Shown here piece by piece: positions 17,078 to 24,111 of a DNA stretch of 64,000 bases (positions are counted from its first letter, which is position 1; every line of letters begins with the position of its first letter). Position numbers and translations under genes: made by a program. Below the pieces are notes generated by a model that made no database searches, was not told the DNA's origin, and saw only the letters and a list, made by a program, of their open reading frames with translations. Source of the stretch: JANQRZ01 sp965215165 (lineage in GTDB: Bacteria > Bacteroidota > Rhodothermia > Rhodothermales > JANQRZ01); assembly GCA_965215165.1 (NCBI GenBank), contig CBDCCX010000006.1:2976001-3040000 (forward strand), given 5' to 3'.

Positions 17078-17577
17078 TGGCGGTGCTCCCGGAGAACGGC
17101 CCCTCGCCCGAGCGCCGCGCCGCGCTCCTCGACCAGCTCCGCTGGCTCGCCGACGAGGCCGAGGCGCTGGCTCCGCTCCTGGCCGAGCTGCCGCCCGACG
17201 TGCTGACGATGCACCTCCCCGGCGAGCGCTCGCTCGTCGGCACCCTGGGCCGCCTCGCTGCGCTCGACCGGACCGCGCTCGGCCGACTCGGCCGGATGCT
17301 CGCCGAGGACGACCCGGCCTTCGCAGAATCCCCCGAGTCGCACGACGCGCCCCCTAGCGCCGCCGAGGCGCTCCGCGACGTGCAGGCCGCCCGGCAGGCC
17401 CTCGTCGCCGCCTTTGAGGAGGCGGACTGGTCGCGCACGGCGACGTTTCCCGATGGCACGCGCCGCGACCTCGCCGGCTTCGCCCTCGCGCTCACGCAGC
17501 GCGACGCAGCCGAGCTGAGCCGCCTCGCCTACCGCCTCCACGAGAGCGATCTGCGCGATCATGCAGACGAGGGATAG
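17077..17577 (+). CDS. Small DinB-like helical protein
   Basis: A 166-residue protein whose start overlaps the nuoI stop (TGATG), so translation is probably coupled. The pattern of four long helices (LLDQLRWLADEAEALAPLLAEL; SLVGTLGRLAALDRTALGRL; ALRDVQAARQALVAAFEEAD; LAGFALALTQRDAAELSRLA) resembles DinB/YfiT metal-binding proteins. The His residues that bind metal in DinB are not in the expected places, so a catalytic role is doubtful. It may assist complex I assembly by virtue of position, but that is speculation. A GTG one codon earlier is an alternative start. Confidence 0.7.
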   Translation: MAVLPENGPSPERRAALLDQLRWLADEAEALAPLLAELPPDVLTMHLPGERSLVGTLGRLAALDRTALGRLGRMLAEDDPAFAESPESHDAPPSAAEALRDVQAARQALVAAFEEADWSRTATFPDGTRRDLAGFALALTQRDAAELSRLAYRLHESDLRDHADEG

Positions 17578-17734
17578 GGCCGACCCTGAAAAGTAAATCG
17601 GGGAAGACGGGATGGCCGCTCGGTGCCATCGAGGGTACTTTCCGGTGTAGACGCACCGTTCTGAACAGCAAGGCGGGGCTCGTCTCGCGCACCTCGCCGG
17701 AGCCCTCACGCGTGGAGGGCTGTGTGACGCAGGC

Positions 17735-17759
17735 TTGACATCCCCGGCGTCTACTTTCC
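17735..17759 (+). promoter_or_regulatory. Candidate promoter upstream of holA
   Basis: TTGACA (17735-17740) is followed after 11 bases by TACTTT in TCTACTTTCC (17750-17759). The short spacing is not classical sigma-70, but the TCTACnTTTCC-like block recurs before other operons here (59444-59460 and, less exactly, 60790-60808). Confidence 0.25.
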
Positions 17760-17810
17760 GCCCCTCGTCGCCGCTCCGATATCAGGGCTGCGCCTCCACT
17801 ACGCCGCCTC

Positions 17811-18821
17811 ATGGCCTCGACCGCTCCGTCCTTCGACGACCTCACCGTCGCTTTCCGGCACGGCAACTTCAAGCCGCTGTACTTCTTCTACGGCGACGAG
17901 GGCTTCCTCATGGACGAACTGCAAGCGCTGCTTGTCGAGCACGCCCTCCCCCCGGCCGAGCGCGCTTTCAACCTGGACCTCTTCCACGGGCCCGACGCGA
18001 ACGCGCAGAACGTCCTCGCCGCGTGTATGGGGTACCCGGTGATGGCGGCGCGGCGCGTGGTGATCGTCCGGCAGTTCGAGAAGCTAGCCGAGAACCGGGC
18101 CTTCAAAGGCTACGCCGAGCAGCCGAACCCGACGGCGGTCGTGCTGCTGCTCTGCACGGGCAAGCCGAACCTCTCGGCCCACCCCTACCGCGCCCTGCGC
18201 GAGCACGCCGTCGCGGCCGAGTTCAAGCCGCTCTACGACCGGCAGCTACCGGGCTGGCTCAACGCCCGCGCCAAGACGCTCGGCGTCACGCTCGACGCCG
18301 GGGCGGCGCACCTCCTGGCGCAGTCCGTCGGGACGGACCTCCGCAGCGCCGCCGCCGAGCTGGACAAGCTCGTCGTCTATGCCGGCGCGCGGACCACGAT
18401 CACCGATGACGACGTCCTCACCGCCGGCGGGCACAGCCGCGAGTTCAACGTCTTCGAGCTGCAAAAAGCCATCGGCGAGGCCGACCGCGTCCGGGCAACG
18501 GCCATCCTGGAGCGGATGCTGTCGCAGGCGGCGAGCCGCCGGGGCGAGGCCATCATGATCGTGACGATGCTGTCGCGGTTCTTCTTCAAGCTCCGCAAGC
18601 TCGCCGGGCGGCGGCGGCCACCGGGCGACCTCGCCCGGCACCTCGGCGTCTCGCCCTACTTCGTGAAGGAGTACGAGGCCGCGTTCCGCCGCCTCGGGGC
18701 GCGCACGGTGCAGCGCGCCTTCCCGGCCCTCCTCGCGGCCGACTTCGAACTCAAGGGCGGGGCCGAGCGCGACGAGCGCCTGGTGCTCGGCCTCGCACTC
18801 GGGCGGATCCTCGCCTCCTGA
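17811..18821 (+). CDS. holA: DNA polymerase III subunit delta
   Basis: A 336-residue clamp-loader subunit that opens the sliding clamp. It has the family N-terminus (FKPLYFFYGDEGFLMDELQALLVE, residues about 20-43), the central AAA-like region with VIVRQFEKLAENRAF, the FKPLYDRQLPGWLNARAKTLGV segment, and the C-terminal helical domain (LQKAIGEADRVRATAILERML ... ELKGGAERDERLVLGLAL). Length is usual for the family. It starts a + strand pair with the sigma-factor gene 20 bp downstream. Confidence 0.93.
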   Translation: MASTAPSFDDLTVAFRHGNFKPLYFFYGDEGFLMDELQALLVEHALPPAERAFNLDLFHGPDANAQNVLAACMGYPVMAARRVVIVRQFEKLAENRAFKGYAEQPNPTAVVLLLCTGKPNLSAHPYRALREHAVAAEFKPLYDRQLPGWLNARAKTLGVTLDAGAAHLLAQSVGTDLRSAAAELDKLVVYAGARTTITDDDVLTAGGHSREFNVFELQKAIGEADRVRATAILERMLSQAASRRGEAIMIVTMLSRFFFKLRKLAGRRRPPGDLARHLGVSPYFVKEYEAAFRRLGARTVQRAFPALLAADFELKGGAERDERLVLGLALGRILAS

Positions 18822-18841
18822 ACCCTCTGACCTCTGCTGCT

Positions 18842-19522
18842 ATGGCGATGCACATCGTGAAAACCCGCACCTCGGTCCGCCGGAGCACGGGGCTCGGCAC
18901 GCCGCGAAGCACGCACCACGACGCGCTGCTCGCCCTGGACGACGAGGACCTGATGGCGCAGTTCCAGGCGGGCACCGTCGAGGCCTTCGACATCCTGGTG
19001 AGCCGCTACCGGGACCCGCTCTCGAACTACGTCTACCGCTTCATCAGTGACGCAAAAGAGTGCGAGGACCTGCTGCAGGAGACCTTCCTCCGGGTCTACC
19101 GCAACCGCCACAGCTACCGCCGCATCGCCAAGTTCTCGACGTGGCTCTACACCATCGCCGGCAACCTGGCCCGCTCCGAGTACCGCAAGCGCAAGCGCCG
19201 CCGCCTCTACTCGCTCCAGAGCGTCAACCGCGACGACGAGGAGTACGAGGTCGAGATCCCCGACGAGACCTTCTCGCCGGACCAGGACACCGAGAGCACG
19301 CTGCAGGACCGCCACATCCAGGCGGCGCTGAAGCAGATCCCGGAGGAGTTCCGCGAGGTGGTGGTGCTGCGCGACGTGCAGAACCTGGCCTACGAGGAGA
19401 TCGCCGAGATCACCGGCTTGCCGATGGGGACGGTCAAGAGCCGGATCAACCGGGGCCGCACCAAGCTCCAGGGCCTGCTGAGCGACATCTACACGCCGCA
19501 GACGCCGAAGACGCGAGAGTAG
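18842..19522 (+). CDS. RNA polymerase sigma factor, ECF/sigma-70 family
   Basis: A 226-residue ECF sigma factor. Region 2 (about residues 40-115: EAFDILVSRYRDPLSNYVYRF ... CEDLLQETFLRVYRN ... FSTWLYTIAGN) and region 4 (about 155-215: ALKQIPEEFREVVVLRDVQNL, YEEIAEITGLPMGTVKSRINRGR) are intact, with an acidic linker between them. The 35-residue basic N-terminal extension is longer than in most ECF factors. No anti-sigma gene follows; instead tRNA-Val lies about 120 bp downstream. It may be constitutive or controlled from elsewhere. Confidence 0.93.
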   Translation: MAMHIVKTRTSVRRSTGLGTPRSTHHDALLALDDEDLMAQFQAGTVEAFDILVSRYRDPLSNYVYRFISDAKECEDLLQETFLRVYRNRHSYRRIAKFSTWLYTIAGNLARSEYRKRKRRRLYSLQSVNRDDEEYEVEIPDETFSPDQDTESTLQDRHIQAALKQIPEEFREVVVLRDVQNLAYEEIAEITGLPMGTVKSRINRGRTKLQGLLSDIYTPQTPKTRE

Positions 19523-19646
19523 AGGGCGAGAACAGAGGATCGGGACTCGGGAAGAGGAGCCCGCCTCAATCTTCCATTCTCCACCGTCCCCGCGTTGTCC
19601 CCGCCGCTCGGGGTGCCGTACTTTCTCTGCGTTCGCCAGCACGCGC

Positions 19647-19720
19647 GGGCCCTTAGCTCAGCGGTTTAGAGCGCTCGCCTCACACGCGAGAGGTCACTGG
19701 TTCAAATCCAGTAGGGCCCA
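19647..19720 (+). tRNA. tRNA-Val (anticodon CAC)
   Basis: A complete cloverleaf: 7-bp acceptor stem GGGCCCT/AGGGCCC, anticodon stem CTCGC/GCGAG with loop CTCACAC (anticodon CAC), T-arm ACTGG-TTCAAAT-CCAGT, discriminator A. The 3' CCA is not encoded. Confidence 0.96.
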
Positions 19721-19981
19721 CCCAGCCGGTTGCGGCGCCGCCCAGCCCCTCGCCGAGTGTCCCTCGGTGGAGGGCTGCTGCGTTTCGGGGGATGGGCTCA
19801 CGCCCCCTCTTCGAGTTGCCCCCGAGAGCACGCGTCCGTTCGATGCGGGGAAATGTCGCCTGCGACCGACCTGGCACCGTGTTTGAAAGAGACCGCGTGA
19901 GCTCAGACGTGGACCTAGCTCATTCCCTTCCCGGCCAACCGCGTCACCGGCCAACTCATCAACCACACGAGGTGCTTCGCT

Positions 19982-20170
19982 ATGAAGACCTACATCACAC
20001 CCGCCCTCACCGAGTACGGTGACGTGGCCGCCCTCACGGCGACCCTGGGCAACCCCTTCACTGGGGACGTCTCGTTCGACGTAGACGGCAACGTGCTGGA
20101 GACGGGTGAGAACTCGATCAACCAGTGCCCGACCATCAACAACGAGACCTGCATGAACGAAGCTCCTTAA
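19982..20170 (+). CDS. Orphan RiPP precursor with lasso-type leader
   Basis: A 62-residue peptide that starts MKTYITPALTEYGDVAALTA. This matches the lasso-peptide leader signature: the YxxP recognition motif (Y4-P7), a conserved Leu (L9), a Gly (G13) and a Thr near the end of the leader (T19 or T21). If T21 is the penultimate leader residue, the core starts GNPFTGD with a possible Gly23-Asp29 seven-residue ring; if T19, a Thr21-Asp29 nine-residue ring. The remainder is long for a lasso core (about 40 residues), acidic, and contains two Cys (C49, C57). A GAGG ribosome site lies about 10 bases before the ATG and a strong terminator follows 37 bp after the stop, so it is a single-gene transcript. 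No protease, cyclase or recognition-element gene is in the window. Confidence 0.8.
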   Translation: MKTYITPALTEYGDVAALTATLGNPFTGDVSFDVDGNVLETGENSINQCPTINNETCMNEAP

Positions 20171-20207
20171 TCGGATTCCCTTCGCCGCCGGCACCTAGTG
20201 CTGGTGG

Positions 20208-20253
20208 AGCGGGCGCTATGGGTGAGCCTCCTAGCGCCCGCTTTCTGTTTTTT
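20208..20253 (+). terminator. Rho-independent terminator after the RiPP precursor
   Basis: An 11-bp perfect stem AGCGGGCGCTA/TAGCGCCCGCT, loop of 13 bases, followed by TTCTGTTTTTT. Confidence 0.92.
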
Positions 20254-20559
20254 GCCGACGACGCCCAGGTTGCCATGAGGTGGTGGCGAGCTTCGTGTCC
20301 CTAGTGGGCAAGGCTGGGGACAACGGATACACACTCGTCGCCCGGAATCCAGAGAGGGCAGCAGGTCCCGCGCTGTCCTACGGCGAGGACAACTCGCCGG
20401 GTTCACTAGGCGGTCCCGCTCGCTCCGACAGGAAAGCAGCTATCATCACCGGGCGAGTTTTCCACGCTTGACGGGACGCAGCATCGGCGCGCTTCGTAAG
20501 TTTCCGCGCCGATACCCGTTTTGAGCGGGTGCCTCCACCCTGTCCTTTCCGCTCCCGCT
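20254..20559. other. Intergenic region without a supported gene
   Basis: About 306 bp between the precursor terminator and the Memo-like gene. A 63-codon open frame (20280-20471) has no ribosome site or recognisable product. The promoter of the Memo-like gene should be here, perhaps near the less GC-rich 20440-20520. Confidence 0.5.
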
Positions 20560-21354
20560 ATGGCCCTCGCTGACCGCGCCGTCTATCCGTCCCAACCCCA
20601 GCCGCTAGCCGCTGAGATCGACCGGCTGCTCCAGGAGGCGCGCACCGAGGCCGAGCTGCCGGAGGACACCAAGGGCCAACTCCTGGCGCTCATCGTGCCG
20701 GACTCGGACCTGATGAGCGGCGGCCCGGTCTCGGCCGCAGCCTACCGCCTGCTCGACGGCCAAACCTTCGACTCGGTCATCATCGTCGCCCCGAGCCACG
20801 AAGGGGTCTTTGGCCGCCTCGCCATCTGCCGCGCCGACCACTACCACACGCCGCTCGGCACCGTCCCGGTCAACGACGGCATCCGCAACGAGCTGTGCGA
20901 CGAGGACGACGACATCTACGTCGACGACCGCGGCCACTTCCACACCGAGGGGGCCGACGTCCAAATCCCCTTTCTGCAGCGCATCCTCGGCGACGGCTTC
21001 GACGTGGTGCCGATCGTGATGGGGAGCGAGACGTCGGCGCTGTGCCGCGAGCTGGGCCACGCCGTCGGCGAGGTGATGTATGGTCACCGCGTGCTCATCA
21101 TTGCTTCGGCGGACCTGCTCAGCGTCAAGGGCGATGGGTTCGAGCGCTTCGAAGAGGCCCTTGAGGCGCTCGACACGAGCGCGCTGATGCACTTGCTCGG
21201 CAGTGAGCAGGTCCGCCTCGAGGGGATGGGGGCGGTCATCACGGCGGTCCTGGCGGCGACCCGGCGGCGCGCCAACCGGGCGCGCGTGCTGCGCGTCGAG
21301 ATGCCGAAGGACGACCACATCGGCGCGCTCGCCTGCGCGCTCTGGCGTGCCTAG
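20560..21354 (+). CDS. Memo-family protein (AmmeMemoRadiSam protein B-like), degenerate metal site
   Basis: A 264-residue protein of the Memo fold, related to class III ring-cleaving dioxygenases. Family landmarks in order: LLALIVPDSDLMSGGPVSAAAYRLL (normally PHAGYxYSG), VIIVAPSHEGVF (normally GPSHH), FHTEGADVQIPFLQ (normally EHSLEVQLPFL), VVPIVMG and IIASADLL (normally ASSDLSHY). Two of the usual metal-ligand positions are changed: the first His is Asp/Ser here and the conserved Cys near the C-terminus is missing (LEGMGAVITAVLAA). Only the His in PSHE remains. It has probably lost metal chemistry. No AmmeMemo radical-SAM partner is adjacent. The ATG at 20560 was chosen as the start of the family-like region. 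Confidence 0.82.
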   Translation: MALADRAVYPSQPQPLAAEIDRLLQEARTEAELPEDTKGQLLALIVPDSDLMSGGPVSAAAYRLLDGQTFDSVIIVAPSHEGVFGRLAICRADHYHTPLGTVPVNDGIRNELCDEDDDIYVDDRGHFHTEGADVQIPFLQRILGDGFDVVPIVMGSETSALCRELGHAVGEVMYGHRVLIIASADLLSVKGDGFERFEEALEALDTSALMHLLGSEQVRLEGMGAVITAVLAATRRRANRARVLRVEMPKDDHIGALACALWRA

Positions 21355-21378
21355 CCCCAACGCTCCGCGCAGCTCCTC

Positions 21379-22356
21379 ATGACAGCGTACGCAGCGGCTT
21401 TCCGCGACACCCGCCCCGCCACGGCCCTCGTCGGGGCGGGGGCAATGGGACGGGTGCTGGCCGAGCGTCTGCACGCGCACGGCTACCCTATCGTCGCTGT
21501 GCTGAGCCGGACGGCCGAGTCGGCGGAGACGCTCGCCCGGACGGTCGGAGCGCGGGTGCACTCGGACACGCTGCACCACCTGCCGCCGGAGACGCAACTC
21601 GTCGCGTGCTGCGTCCCGGACGGGGCGCTGCCGGAGGTCGGGCGGCGGCTCAGCCGGGTCGCACACCCGTGGGAGCGGACCCTCGTGCTCCACACCTCGG
21701 GCGCGCTGCCGGCCGACGTGCTCCGCCCGCTCGCCGAGCAGGGCGCGCGCCTGCTCTCGTTCCACCCGCTCCAGGCGCTCACGGCCGAGAGCGACGCCTC
21801 CGCGCTCGACGGGGTCTACGCCGGGATCGAGGGGGCACCGGCCGCCGTCGCCGCCGGCATCGAGCTGGCCGCGACCCTGGGGATGCGCTACCTCGTGCTC
21901 GCGGCCGAGGACAAGCCGCGCTACCACCTCGCCGCCTCGATGGCGTCGAACTTCCTCGTCACGCTCCACGCGCTCGTGGAGCAGGTCCTCGGTTCGCTCG
22001 CCATCGACCGGGCGACGGCGCAGGAAATCATGGCTCCGCTGGTGCGCGGGACCCTAGCGAACCTCGAGGCGTCGTCGCCAGAGGACGCGCTCACCGGCCC
22101 CATCGCTCGAGGCGACTTGGAGACGGTCCATCGCCACGGCCTGGCCCTGCGGCGGCACTTTCCGCACCTCGTCCCGGTCTACGCTGCGCTCGCGCTCGAG
22201 ACCATCCCGCTGGCGGTCCGTACCGGCACGCTCAGCCCGGAGCGGGCTGAGGAGGCAGCAGCGCTTCTGGGCAAGATGGTCACTGTGCCGATACCGCCGG
22301 CCGCGGCGGGTGTGGAGGCAGACTGGAGGACCGGCGAAGCGCCCGTCAAGGGGTAG
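21379..22356 (+). CDS. DUF2520 / Rossmann-like NADP oxidoreductase
   Basis: A 325-residue protein 24 bp downstream of the Memo-like gene and probably in one operon with it. N-terminal Rossmann domain (about 12-130): LVGAGAMGRVLAERL and the VLSRTAESAETLA strand-helix pair typical of an NADP site. SFHPLQAL at about residue 133 marks the junction to the DUF2520 helical domain (about 145-300), with HLAASMASNFLVTLHALVEQ. The family resembles pyrroline-5-carboxylate reductase and ketopantoate reductase in build, but its substrate is not known. Length is normal. Confidence 0.88.
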   Translation: MTAYAAAFRDTRPATALVGAGAMGRVLAERLHAHGYPIVAVLSRTAESAETLARTVGARVHSDTLHHLPPETQLVACCVPDGALPEVGRRLSRVAHPWERTLVLHTSGALPADVLRPLAEQGARLLSFHPLQALTAESDASALDGVYAGIEGAPAAVAAGIELAATLGMRYLVLAAEDKPRYHLAASMASNFLVTLHALVEQVLGSLAIDRATAQEIMAPLVRGTLANLEASSPEDALTGPIARGDLETVHRHGLALRRHFPHLVPVYAALALETIPLAVRTGTLSPERAEEAAALLGKMVTVPIPPAAAGVEADWRTGEAPVKG

Positions 22357-22494
22357 GCAAGCATCGGTGAAATGCGATTCTTGCTCGCCACAACCGAAGA
22401 GGCGCGGAACAGGGTCGAGGCGGGGTGGGTTTGGGTGCGCCTTGTCCGTTCCACCACGGCGACCCCGGCTGGTTTATGCCGCCTCGCCCTCCAT

Positions 22495-22992
22495 ATGGAA
22501 GTCTCCACGCTGCTTGCTGCTGAGGTTCAGGACCTCGCCGTCCGGGCCACCGAGCGCGGCTCCGTCATCGCGTTCCAGTCTACACTCGCCGCTGCCGTGC
22601 AGGCGGTGCAGCGGGCGCTCCATCACGAAGAGGCTGTCGGCCAGGCCGCGCTGTCGCTGGCGCAGCAGGGCACGCTCGGAGCGATGACTGGTGAGTTGCG
22701 GGCCGTCCAGGCCGCGCTTGAAGCCGAGCTAGACCAGGGCCGGTGTCTGCTGCCGGCCCGCGAGCGCCGCACGTTCCGCTTTGCGCCTCGCCGTCCCGCA
22801 GCCGACCGGCCGAGCTGGTCCAGTTCGCTCTCGGAGGCCGTCGAGGCGCTGGCCGAGGGGGCGGACTGCATGAACGCGCTCGCCTCGGGCCAGCCCGCCG
22901 AGGCCCCGTCGCGCGCGCTCGGCACCGCCACAGCCGACCTGCTGCGCGGCCACCGCGACCGCCTCGCCGCTGAGGCGCTGCGTCTGACGTAG
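22495..22992 (+). CDS. Hypothetical helical protein
   Basis: A 165-residue protein I do not recognise. It is rich in Ala, Leu and Glu with heptad-like helices (VQDLAVRATERGSVIAFQST; LGAMTGELRAVQAALEAELD) and a basic/aromatic middle (RERRTFRFAPRRP). No signal peptide or membrane segment. The ATG at 22495 was chosen since the longer frame from 22372 has a low-quality N-terminus; the start remains uncertain. It is 138 bp after the DUF2520 gene and ends beside the tRNA-Asn terminator. Confidence 0.6.
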   Translation: MEVSTLLAAEVQDLAVRATERGSVIAFQSTLAAAVQAVQRALHHEEAVGQAALSLAQQGTLGAMTGELRAVQAALEAELDQGRCLLPARERRTFRFAPRRPAADRPSWSSSLSEAVEALAEGADCMNALASGQPAEAPSRALGTATADLLRGHRDRLAAEALRLT

Positions 22993-22993
22993 A

Positions 22994-23030
22994 CAAAAAA
23001 AGCCGCCCCTCGCAGCGAGCGAGAGGCGGC
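22994..23030 (-). terminator. Rho-independent terminator for the minus-strand tRNA-Asn
   Basis: Read on the minus strand: GCCGCCTCTCGC ... GCGAGGGGCGGC followed by TTTTTTT. It lies 21 bp past the tRNA-Asn 3' end. Confidence 0.85.
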
Positions 23031-23050
23031 GTAGGCAGGCGGTGTGAGAG

Positions 23051-23122
23051 CGCCCCGGGTAGGATTTGAACCTACGACCCTGCGGTTAACAGCCGCATGC
23101 TCTACCACTGAGCTACCGAGGC
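23051..23122 (-). tRNA. tRNA-Asn (anticodon GTT)
   Basis: A complete cloverleaf on the minus strand: acceptor GCCTCGG/CCGGGGC (one G-T pair), anticodon stem GCGGC...ACCGC region with loop CTGTTAA (anticodon GTT), T-arm with GGTTCAAATCC, discriminator G. CCA is not encoded. Confidence 0.96.
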
Positions 23123-23311
23123 AAGACGGGCGCGAAAATACAGGGGTGTCCGCCGCGAAAGCAAGCGAGGCGGCCTCCTTTCTCAATCATTCACCGCCGC
23201 CCCGGTTGCTGGGGACGCGCGCGGTGCAAAGAACGTGTGGACCTGGCTGCAAAGCCGACGCATGGGGGTTGCCTAGCGCGCCGGTCGGCGGTAGCTTCGG
23301 GACGCGCCCGA

Positions 23312-23395
23312 GCCCATGTGGCGGAATTGGTAGACGCGCTACATTCAGGATGTAGTGAGCTTACGCTCGTGGAGGTTCGAGTCCTCTCGTGGGCA
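23312..23395 (+). tRNA. tRNA-Leu (anticodon CAG)
   Basis: An 84-nt class II tRNA: acceptor GCCCATG/CGTGGGC, anticodon stem CTACA/TGTAG with loop TTCAGGA (anticodon CAG), a long variable arm (TGAGCTTACGCTCG) and T-arm GAGGTTCGAGTCCTC. Discriminator A; CCA not encoded. Confidence 0.96.
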
Positions 23396-23400
23396 CTCTA

Positions 23401-23445
23401 GCCGAAGCGGCCTCTGCGATAGCGCGGTGGCCGCTTCGGCTTTTC
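23401..23445 (+). terminator. Rho-independent terminator after tRNA-Leu
   Basis: A 12-bp perfect stem GCCGAAGCGGCC/GGCCGCTTCGGC, followed by TTTTCC. Confidence 0.9.
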
Positions 23446-24111
23446 CTGGGGGCCGCAAACCTGGCTCCGGTAGGTTCAGGAACGGCACCAAGCGGTGGAG
23501 GGAACGGAAAAAATTGCCAGACGGATCACCGGTCCAATGCCCGCTGGGGCCGCTACGGCCGGTACTGGCCCAGGGCCGAGGTTGGACCGAGAATTGACGA
23601 GAGCGCAGAAGCAGAGTAGCTTCACCCTCCTGGCGCGGCCCACCACCCTGCCACGCCTCGTTCACCCCACCCTACCTCCACGTCCCAGCCCAACGACCCA
23701 GCAGTCAGTCCCCGCACCACGCCGGACCGAGGCAAGAAATCTGTGCATCGACGTTTTCGCGCAAGGCGTAGCCTTCCGCAAGCGCAGGATGTATCCGCCC
23801 TCGAGACTGGCCTCGGTGCCGCGCCCAGACGTCGCTTCCACCTCCTGTCGCCCCTGTGTTGGGGAGACGCGCGCCGTACGGGCGGCAACGGTTTCCTATC
23901 TACCCACGGCCTCTCCCTCGGGGAGTGGGCGCACCGAGCACAGAGTGCGATGCGCCGGCGTGCACCCGGATCAGCGGTGCTCATCGTCGTGCTCGCGGGG
24001 CATAAGGGGACGTTGTAGGCGAGGAGTAGGGGGGAAAGAATGTTCTGTCACACGATTGGCGATGCAGTCCTGCGGATTGCCAACCCCCACCACACCCTAG
24101 CCCGTTACCTC
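23446..24111. other. Long intergenic region before the secreted beta-helix gene
   Basis: About 666 bp of less constrained sequence. Several overlapping open frames exist on both strands, but none has a coherent protein pattern or ribosome site, and they conflict with each other. It marks the boundary between the housekeeping half and the polysaccharide region. I see no tRNA, hairpin or repeat beyond the tRNA-Leu terminator. Confidence 0.5.

Noticed and set aside
20280..20471. 63-codon open frame between the precursor and the Memo-like gene
   Set aside because: No ribosome site, no similarity pattern and not needed by context.
23495..24100. Open frames in the region before the beta-helix gene
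   Set aside because: They overlap each other on both strands and give Arg/Pro/Ser-rich products without structure; more likely non-coding.
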